The notes under the pieces were generated by a model. The model was not told where the DNA came from, did no database searches, and saw only the letters and a list, made by a program, of their open reading frames with translations. A DNA stretch of 13,866 nt from Plastoroseomonas sp036499545 (lineage in GTDB: Bacteria > Pseudomonadota > Alphaproteobacteria > Acetobacterales > Acetobacteraceae). The translations under genes were made by a program, and so were the position numbers. The number at the start of each line of letters is the position of its first letter. The first letter of the stretch is position 1. Shown in pieces: positions 9,558 to 13,866 of this stretch. Where the stretch lies: contig DASYDR010000272.1 of assembly GCA_036499545.1 (NCBI GenBank), positions 1-13,866 of the forward strand, in the 5' to 3' direction.

Positions 9558-9805
9558 GCAGCCTCTCCCGCGCAGCGTTCGGGGCGATGCTTGCGTTCGC
9601 TGCTGGCGGGGAAGGCGGCCAGCTTCGCCGTCGGCCGCACCGGGCGGCGCACCAGTTCGCCGCTGCAATTCGGGCAGATGCCGCCGAGGCGGGTCTCGGC
9701 GCAGTCGCGGCACCAGGTGCATTCGAAGGAACAGATCAGCGCCTCGGCGCTGTCGGGCGGCAGGTCGCGATCGCAGCATTCGCAGTTGGGTCGAAGTGCG
9801 AGCAT
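9554..9805 (-). CDS. DUF1272 domain protein, small Cys-rich probable zinc-binding protein
   Basis: An 83-residue protein that matches the DUF1272 pattern well: 'LRPNCECCDRDLPPDSAEA', then 'ICSFECTWCRDCAETRLGG', then 'CPNCSGELVRRPVRP'. Cysteines at 8, 10, 11, 25, 29, 32, 35, 44 and 47 suggest one or two zinc-ribbon-like sites; this is inference, as the family has no proven function. The C-terminal tail after residue 60 is variable and basic. GGGAGG lies upstream of ATG 9805. Its stop overlaps the start of the RidA-like gene, so the two are probably co-translated and may work together. Confidence 0.9.
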   Translation of the reverse strand: MLALRPNCECCDRDLPPDSAEALICSFECTWCRDCAETRLGGICPNCSGELVRRPVRPTAKLAAFPASSERKHRPERCAGEAA

Positions 9806-9839
9806 CGGCCTGCCTCCCTTGCTTATGCCCTCGGACGCC

Positions 9840-9924
9840 GGGCGGCCAGCATTCGCCGCCCTTGGCGCGCCGGACTGCCGGCGGGCCGCATTCGCGGCCT
9901 CGGATCGGTCAGGCGACCGATCCG
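9840..9924 (-). repeat. Cluster of hairpins between fumA and the DUF1272 gene, including a possible fumA terminator
   Basis: Four inverted repeats stand almost end to end in this gene-free spacer. GGGCGGC (9840-9846) pairs with GCCGCCC (9855-9861). GCCGG (9869-9873) pairs with CCGGC (9878-9882). GGCCGC (9884-9889) pairs with GCGGCC (9894-9899) with loop ATTC. CGGATCGGTC (9901-9910) pairs perfectly with GACCGATCCG (9915-9924), 7 bases past the fumA stop. None has a T-run on the - strand. The last is the best candidate for a fumA 3' end; the others look like extragenic palindromes. Confidence 0.6.
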
Positions 9925-9930
9925 CCAGTG

Positions 9931-11598
9931 TTACTCCAGCCCCTCGTAGAAATCATTGCCCTTGTCGTCGACGACGATGAAGGCCGGAAAATCCTTCACC
10001 TCGACGCGCCACACCGCTTCCATGCCGAGCTCCGGATATTCCAGCACCTCGACCTTGGTGATGCAGTCCTGCGCGAGGCGCGCCGCCGGGCCGCCGACGC
10101 TGCCGAGGTAGAAGCCGCCATAGGTCTTGCAGGCGTTCAGCACCGCCTTGCTGCGGTTGCCCTTGGCCAGCATCACCAGGCTGCCGCCGGCAGCCTGGAA
10201 CCCCGCGACATAGCTGTCCATGCGGCCGGCGGTGGTGGGGCCGAAGCTGCCGGTGGCGAAGCCGGCCGGGGTCTTGGCCGGGCCGGCGTAATAGACCGGG
10301 TGGTTCTTGATGTAGTCCGGCAGGCCCTGGCCGGCGTCCAGCCGCTCCTGCAGCTTGGCATGCGCGATGTCGCGCGCGACCACGATGGTGCCGGTGAGCG
10401 AGACGCGGGTCTTGACCGGGTACTGCGACAGCGTCGCGCGGATCTCCTCCATCGGCCGGTTCAGGTCGATCTGCACGACCTCGCCGCCCAGGATGTCGTC
10501 GGTGTGCTCGGGCAGGTACTGCGCCGGATCATGCTCGAGCTGCTCGATGAAGACGCCGTCGGCGGTGATCTTCGCCTTGATCTGCCGGTCGGCGGAGCAG
10601 GAGACGCCGATACCGATCGGCAGGCTGGCACCGTGCCGCGGCAGCCGCACCACGCGCACGTCGTGGCAGAAATACTTGCCGCCGAACTGCGCGCCGATCC
10701 CGAGATTCTGGGTCAGCTTGTGCACCTCCGCCTCCAGCTCGGGATCGCGGATCGCATGGCCGGACTTGTCGCCCTTGCTCGGCAGCCCGTCGAGATACTT
10801 GGTGCTGGCGAGCTTCACCGTCTTCAGCGTGGTCTCGGCGCTGGTGCCGCCGATGACGATCGCCAGGTGATAGGGCGGGCAGGCGGAGGTGCCGAGCGTC
10901 TTCACCTTCTCCTCGATGAAGGCCAGCAGCTTCGCCTTGTTCAGCACCGCGCGGGTCTGCTGGTAGAGGAAGGTCTTGTTGGCCGAGCCGCCGCCCTTCA
11001 GGACGAACATCAGGTGGAATTCCTCGGCGTGGTGCTCGCCGGGGCTCGCATAGATGTCGAACTGGACCGGCAGGTTGTTGCCGGTATTGACCTCCTCGTA
11101 CATGGAGATCGGCGCCATCTGCGAATAGCGCAGGTTGGTCTCGGTATAGGTGCGGTGGACGCCGTAGCTCAGCGCCTCCTCCTCATCGCCTTCGATCCAG
11201 ACGCGCTGGCCCTTCTTGCCGTGCACGATGGCGGTGCCGGTGTCCTGGCACATCGGCAGCACGCCGCCGGCCGCGATATTGGCGTTCTTCAGCAGGTCGA
11301 GTGCCACGAAGCGGTCATTCGCGCTGGCTTCCGGATCCTGCAGGATCTTCGCGAGCTGCTGCAGATGCGCCGGGCGCAACAGGTGGGAAACGTCGTGGCA
11401 GGCGGCGAAGGCGATCTGCTCGAGAACCTCCGGCTTCACCTTCAGGACGCGCTTGCCCTCCACCTCGATGGTGGAAACGCCGCCGATGTCGAGCTTCCGC
11501 CAGGTGGTCTTGTCCTCGCCCGTCGGGAACATCGGGCTGTAGAGAAAACCCTCGGGGCGTGCTGGCTGGTCGCTGGCTGCATCGAGAGGCGGTGTCAT
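9931..11598 (-). CDS. fumA: Fumarate hydratase class I (iron-sulfur, homodimeric)
   Basis: A 555-residue cytoplasmic enzyme that interconverts fumarate and malate in the TCA cycle. Length and layout fit the single-chain class I fumarases (FumA/FumB type). The three cysteines expected to hold the oxygen-sensitive 4Fe-4S cluster are visible: C117 in 'PMCQDTGT', C240 in 'SACPPYHL' and C334 in 'VSCSADR'. The C-terminal domain has 'GSFGPTTAGRMDSYV' and 'LAKGNRSKAV', both standard. ATG 11598 has GGAGG about 12 bases upstream, a slightly long spacing. It lies 102 bases downstream of sspB on the same strand. The nearby genes give no hint of special control; the cluster makes the enzyme sensitive to oxidants. 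Confidence 0.97.
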   Translation of the reverse strand: MTPPLDAASDQPARPEGFLYSPMFPTGEDKTTWRKLDIGGVSTIEVEGKRVLKVKPEVLEQIAFAACHDVSHLLRPAHLQQLAKILQDPEASANDRFVALDLLKNANIAAGGVLPMCQDTGTAIVHGKKGQRVWIEGDEEEALSYGVHRTYTETNLRYSQMAPISMYEEVNTGNNLPVQFDIYASPGEHHAEEFHLMFVLKGGGSANKTFLYQQTRAVLNKAKLLAFIEEKVKTLGTSACPPYHLAIVIGGTSAETTLKTVKLASTKYLDGLPSKGDKSGHAIRDPELEAEVHKLTQNLGIGAQFGGKYFCHDVRVVRLPRHGASLPIGIGVSCSADRQIKAKITADGVFIEQLEHDPAQYLPEHTDDILGGEVVQIDLNRPMEEIRATLSQYPVKTRVSLTGTIVVARDIAHAKLQERLDAGQGLPDYIKNHPVYYAGPAKTPAGFATGSFGPTTAGRMDSYVAGFQAAGGSLVMLAKGNRSKAVLNACKTYGGFYLGSVGGPAARLAQDCITKVEVLEYPELGMEAVWRVEVKDFPAFIVVDDKGNDFYEGLE

Positions 11599-11700
11599 GG
11601 TGCAAGGATCCCTCCGCGGCGCGGGGAGGGGCGCCGCCTGGATCCTGGCTTAGCGCAGCGGCCCGGGCGCGCCAACCTCGCGCCGCACCGGCCCGGCCGC

Positions 11701-12201
11701 TCAGCCTTCCTTGGCGGGGCGGCGGCGGAAGGCGTCCAGGCTGACCACCTGGGCCGGCGTCGCTTCCTCCGGCTCGTCGGGGAATTCCGGCACCGGCGGT
11801 TCCACCGGGGCTTCCTCGGCGACGGGCTGCTGGAAGCGCAGGCCGTAGCGGATATGCGGATCGGCGAAGGCGGTCAGTGCCGCGAAGGGAATGACCAGCA
11901 GCGACGGCACCCCGCCGAAGGACAGGCCGACGGAAAAGCGCTGCTGCACCCGGTCGACCGTCAGGTCCCAGAAGCGGTGCTGCAGGACGATGGTCATTTC
12001 CTGCGGGTAGCGGGCGCGCAGATGGCCCGGCATCTCCACGCCCGGATGGTCGGTGCGGAAGGTGATGTAGAAATGGTGCTCGCCGGGCAGCCCATGCTCG
12101 CCGGCATGTTCCAGCGCACGGACGACCACCTCGCGGAGGGCTTCTTCCGTCCAGCGGTCATAGGGCAGAAGGCTTTCGGGCGGCTGCGCGTCGTCGTTCA
12201 T
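11701..12201 (-). CDS. sspB: SspB-family ClpXP protease adaptor (alphaproteobacterial type)
   Basis: A 166-residue protein with the conserved SspB core: 'LPYDRWTEEALREVVVRALE', 'HGLPGEHHFYITFRTDHPGV', 'RYPQEMTIVLQHRFWDL', 'FSVGLSFGGVP' and 'IPFAALTAFADP'. SspB binds ssrA-tagged proteins and tethers them to ClpX for degradation. After the folded core (to about residue 123) comes a Pro/Glu-rich flexible linker (126-148) and a conserved tail 'QVVSLDAFRRR' (150-161), placed where SspB carries its ClpX-docking module. I chose ATG 12201 because similarity begins just after it and AGGGG sits upstream; an in-frame extension to 12309 has no family similarity. The ssrA gene, source of its substrate tag, is directly upstream on the same strand. 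Confidence 0.95.
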   Translation of the reverse strand: MNDDAQPPESLLPYDRWTEEALREVVVRALEHAGEHGLPGEHHFYITFRTDHPGVEMPGHLRARYPQEMTIVLQHRFWDLTVDRVQQRFSVGLSFGGVPSLLVIPFAALTAFADPHIRYGLRFQQPVAEEAPVEPPVPEFPDEPEEATPAQVVSLDAFRRRPAKEG

Positions 12202-12259
12202 GCGAACCCCTGTTCCCGGCGCCGGTTCGGCGCTGATATTCGCGCTCGGCGCGTCCCGA

Positions 12260-12288
12260 AGCATACGGCGTCCCGGCCGAGCGGGAAA
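12260..12288 (-). promoter_or_regulatory. sspB: Possible sspB promoter
   Basis: On the - strand a TATGCT (complement of 12260-12265) lies 17 bases after TTTCCC (complement of 12283-12288). The -10 is fair and the -35 poor. It is placed about 60 bases upstream of the sspB start and downstream of the ssrA terminator, where a promoter would be needed. Confidence 0.3.
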
Positions 12289-12378
12289 GGGCGCCCCAAA
12301 CCCGCCCAACCGCTCCCGCTACACGGCCGCAGGCCGCCACCAGTTTCAGCGGGCTGCGAGGCGCCAGCCGATGCAGAC

Positions 12379-12477
12379 CGGGGCCGCGAAAGCGGCCCCG
12401 CGCGCGACCATCAGCCGCCGCCAACGCACCCTGACAGCGCGAAAGCCAAGCCGGCGAATGCCGGCACCGGCGGCTGA
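12379..12477. repeat. Structured gene-free segment between ssrA and sspB
   Basis: Two strong structures occupy this spacer. CGGGGCCGC (12379-12387) and GCGGCCCCG (12392-12400) make a perfect 9-bp stem with a GAAA loop on the + strand. TCAGCCGCCG (12411-12420) pairs with CGGCGGCTGA (12468-12477) and encloses a second hairpin, GCCGGC (12450-12455) with GCCGGC (12460-12465), loop GAAT. No gene with a start and ribosome site is visible here. It may be a cluster of extragenic palindromes, a leader, or a small RNA. Confidence 0.5.
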
Positions 12478-12482
12478 GGCCT

Positions 12483-12520
12483 AAAAAAGAGTGGGGGGCT
12501 TCTGTTGCCCGGTGCCCCCC
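12483..12520 (-). terminator. Intrinsic terminator of ssrA
   Basis: On the - strand GGGGGGC (complement of 12514-12520) pairs with GCCCCCC (complement of 12493-12499) around a 14-base loop. ACTC and a run of six T (complement of 12483-12488) follow. It lies 17 bases beyond the end of the tag reading frame, the expected place for the 3' end of the coding half of a permuted tmRNA precursor. Confidence 0.8.
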
Positions 12521-12775
12521 GAACCGCGCTTACCTATTAGGCAGCGAGCGCCACAGCCTCGCGGCTGTTATCGTTGGCACTTGTGATTTGGTCCGATGAC
12601 GGCGGTACCATGCCGGGCAAAAGCTACGTCTTTACCGCGCACGTCGAGACTGTTTCGTCCCCATCCGCCATCCCCCGACAAAGGGATGGGGTGAAATGGT
12701 GGAGACGCCGGGCACTGCCCCCGGGTCCGTAACGCTTATTCCACGTAACGTTTATCGCCATAGCCGCAAGCGGCA
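12493..12775 (-). ncRNA. ssrA: tmRNA, circularly permuted two-piece alphaproteobacterial type
   Basis: tmRNA rescues stalled ribosomes and adds a degradation tag. Reading the - strand, the acceptor half comes first. It ends in a T-arm (CCGGG, loop GGCAGTG, CCCGG) and CGTCTCC-A-CCA, with CCA at complement 12699-12697. A spacer (complement 12696-12663) that holds a 7-bp hairpin (12668-12674 with 12683-12689) is presumably cut out. The coding half then starts GGGGACG at 12662, which pairs with CGTCTCC over all 7 acceptor positions with one G-U. The tag frame is at 12578-12537. The acceptor 5' end is approximate, near 12775. Another trait is the near-repeat CGTAACGCTTAT / CGTAACGTTTAT (12728-12739 and 12744-12755, + strand) in the acceptor half. 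I did not resolve the pseudoknots. Confidence 0.93.
12537..12578 (-). other. ssrA: tmRNA tag reading frame, peptide ANDNSREAVALAA
   Basis: From GCC (complement of 12578-12576) the frame reads 13 codons, A-N-D-N-S-R-E-A-V-A-L-A-A, then TAA, with TAG directly after. The ANDN start matches the part of alphaproteobacterial tags that SspB recognises (Caulobacter: AANDNFAEEFAVAA), and the LAA end is the ClpX-recognised C-terminus. The tag region itself can fold (CAGCC, loop GCGA, GGCTG), as in other tmRNAs. The preceding bases ATCACAAGT are the resume-site context. Confidence 0.92.
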
Positions 12776-12780
12776 CCCCC

Positions 12781-12809
12781 AACATAGGCGATCACGTCGG
12801 GCTTTGCGA
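12781..12809 (-). promoter_or_regulatory. ssrA: Possible ssrA promoter
   Basis: On the - strand a good -10, TATGTT (complement of 12781-12786), ends 5-7 bases before the G-rich start of the acceptor half. The -35 at a 17-base spacing (TCGCAA, complement of 12804-12809) is weak. The position relative to the RNA is the main support. Confidence 0.4.
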
Positions 12810-12832
12810 GGGGCCTTGCGGGCGGTTATGCG
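12804..12832 (+). promoter_or_regulatory. thyX: Possible thyX promoter
   Basis: TTGCGA (12804-12809) and TATGCG (12827-12832) are separated by 17 bases, which would give a start of transcription near 12839 and a leader of about 28 bases to the ATG. It overlaps the suggested ssrA promoter on the other strand, so the two divergent genes may compete or share control. Confidence 0.3.
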
Positions 12833-12866
12833 GGACGGCTCAAGACAGACGGAACTGGAGTCGCGC

Positions 12867-13805
12867 ATGGCCCTGACGGACGAGCAACAGGCTGAGATCG
12901 CCGCGGCCCGCGGCGAAGCCGGCCGCACCCTGCGCCCGACGGTTCCCGCGCTGGAAGCCATGCTGTTCCAGGCCATGCCGGTGCTGGATCACGGCTTCGT
13001 CCGGGTCGTCGACTACATGGGCGACGATGCCGCAGTGGTGCAGGCTGCCCGCGTCTCCTACGGCCGCGGCACCAAGGCGGCCAATGAGGATCGCGGGCTG
13101 ATCCGCTATCTGATGCGGCACCGCCACTCGACCCCGTTCGAGATGTGCGAGATCAAGTACCACGTGAAGCTGCCGATCTTCGTGGCCCGGCAGTGGATCC
13201 GGCACCGTACCGCCAATGTGAACGAATATTCCGCGCGCTACTCGATCCTGGACCGGGAATTCTACATCCCGTCCGCCGAGGCGCTGGCGGCCCAGTCCGA
13301 CGTCAATCGCCAGGGCCGCGGCGGCGTGCTGGAAGGCGCCGAGGCGGCGCGGGTGCTGGAATTGCTGCGCGAGGATGCGCAGCGCAACTATGACCATTAT
13401 GCCTGGATGCTGAACGCGGATGAGGCCGGCCGCGTGCTGGACCCCGCCCGGCAGGGCCTGGCGCGGGAGCTGGCGCGCATGAACCTGACGCTCAACACCT
13501 ACACGCAATGGTACTGGAAGACCGATCTCTACAACCTGATGCACTTCCTCAGCCTGCGCGCCGACCCGCATGCCCAGCATGAGATCCGCGTCTATGCCGA
13601 GGCGATGCTGGACACGGTGCGGGCCTGGGTGCCGCATTGCTACGAGGCGTTCTCCGACTACCGGGTCGGCGCGGTGAACCTCTCGGCGCAGATGCTCGTG
13701 GTGGTGAAGCGCATGCTGGATGGCGAAGCGGTGGAGCAGGCGGGCAGCGGCCTGTCGAAGCGCGAATGGCGGGAATTCATGACCATGCTCGGACGGCCGG
13801 CCTGA
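12867..13805 (+). CDS. thyX: Flavin-dependent thymidylate synthase (ThyX)
   Basis: A 312-residue FAD enzyme that makes dTMP from dUMP with methylenetetrahydrofolate and NADPH. The ThyX signature RHR-X7-S is at residues 112-122 (RHRTANVNEYS). The conserved 'HRHSTPFEMCEIKYHVKLP' precedes it, and 'LNTYTQWYWKTDLYNLMHFL' follows. The length exceeds that of the short ThyX of many bacteria but is common in alphaproteobacteria. The open frame runs back to 12696, but that extension lies on top of the ssrA acceptor half and has no ThyX similarity. ATG 12867 has GGAG 6 bases upstream and starts the conserved 'MALTDEQQAEIAA' region, so I chose it; ATG 12828 is a weaker alternative. No thyA is visible in the window. 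Confidence 0.96.
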   Translation: MALTDEQQAEIAAARGEAGRTLRPTVPALEAMLFQAMPVLDHGFVRVVDYMGDDAAVVQAARVSYGRGTKAANEDRGLIRYLMRHRHSTPFEMCEIKYHVKLPIFVARQWIRHRTANVNEYSARYSILDREFYIPSAEALAAQSDVNRQGRGGVLEGAEAARVLELLREDAQRNYDHYAWMLNADEAGRVLDPARQGLARELARMNLTLNTYTQWYWKTDLYNLMHFLSLRADPHAQHEIRVYAEAMLDTVRAWVPHCYEAFSDYRVGAVNLSAQMLVVVKRMLDGEAVEQAGSGLSKREWREFMTMLGRPA

Positions 13806-13821
13806 GCGGGGCCGATACCAA

Positions 13822-13859
13822 GGGGACGCCGCGTCCCCGGGCGCCGGCGCGGCGCCCGG
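13822..13859 (+). terminator. Two GC-rich hairpins after thyX
   Basis: GGGGACG (13822-13828) pairs with CGTCCCC (13832-13838). CCGGGCGCC (13837-13845) pairs perfectly with GGCGCCCGG (13851-13859). The two overlap by two bases, so they are partly exclusive. No T-run is seen before the window ends, so a terminator role is likely but not proven. Confidence 0.45.
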
Positions 13860-13866
13860 CGGCCGA

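Noticed and set aside
9864..9871. Perfect 8-base palindrome GGCGCGCC
   Set aside because: Palindromes this short are expected by chance in such GC-rich DNA, and it overlaps a longer hairpin.
9541..12477. A 978-codon open frame on the + strand
   Set aside because: It lies opposite fumA, DUF1272 and sspB, which have clear family motifs. The translation is Arg/Asp/His/Gly-rich with no domain, as expected for the antisense of GC-rich genes.
12697..12738. Possible ordinary tRNA ending in CCA on the - strand
   Set aside because: The T-loop is GGCAGTG rather than TTCGANN, and no anticodon arm or 5' acceptor strand precedes it. The matching strand is at 12662, downstream, which fits permuted tmRNA.

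Overview
The window looks like chromosomal DNA of a GC-rich alphaproteobacterium. The best evidence for the class is a circularly permuted (two-piece) ssrA gene with an ANDN...ALAA tag, an alphaproteobacterial-type SspB next to it, and a long ThyX. The style of the genes (dipeptide-type ABC operon joined to a molybdenum hydroxylase, DUF1272 protein, class I fumarase) would fit Rhodospirillales/Acetobacteraceae. That family-level guess is inference. I see no transposase, integrase, phage gene, CRISPR array or tRNA.

Left part, + strand (1-8675): a tight operon for a dipeptide/oligopeptide-type ABC importer. It has the C-terminal part of a solute-binding protein (cut by the window edge), two permeases and two ATPases, with spacings from a 4-base overlap to 6 bases. 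After a 175-base gap containing a strong hairpin comes a three-subunit molybdenum hydroxylase of the CO/xanthine dehydrogenase superfamily: 2Fe-2S small subunit, molybdopterin large subunit, FAD medium subunit. The large subunit carries AYRGAGR, the form II ('CoxL-like') loop, rather than AYxCSFR of true form I CO dehydrogenase, so CO is probably not its main substrate. The simplest reading is import of an organic compound followed by its hydroxylation. A strong intrinsic terminator closes this block at 8693-8730.

Middle part, - strand (12201 down to 8749): sspB (ClpXP adaptor), fumA (class I iron-sulfur fumarase), a small cysteine-rich DUF1272 protein, a RidA-family protein whose ATGA start overlaps the DUF1272 stop, and a short secreted Trp/Tyr/Gly-rich protein. 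The RidA homologue lacks the catalytic arginine of true RidA. The spacer between fumA and the DUF1272 gene is a run of hairpins.

Right part (12483-13866): the permuted ssrA gene for tmRNA lies on the - strand, with its own terminator and a possible promoter. Divergent from it on the + strand is thyX (flavin-dependent thymidylate synthase), followed by GC-rich hairpins at the window end. ssrA and sspB are neighbours on the same strand: one makes the degradation tag and the other delivers tagged proteins to ClpXP. The permuted ssrA is the most notable item and is easily missed, because an open thyX reading frame extends back across its acceptor half.
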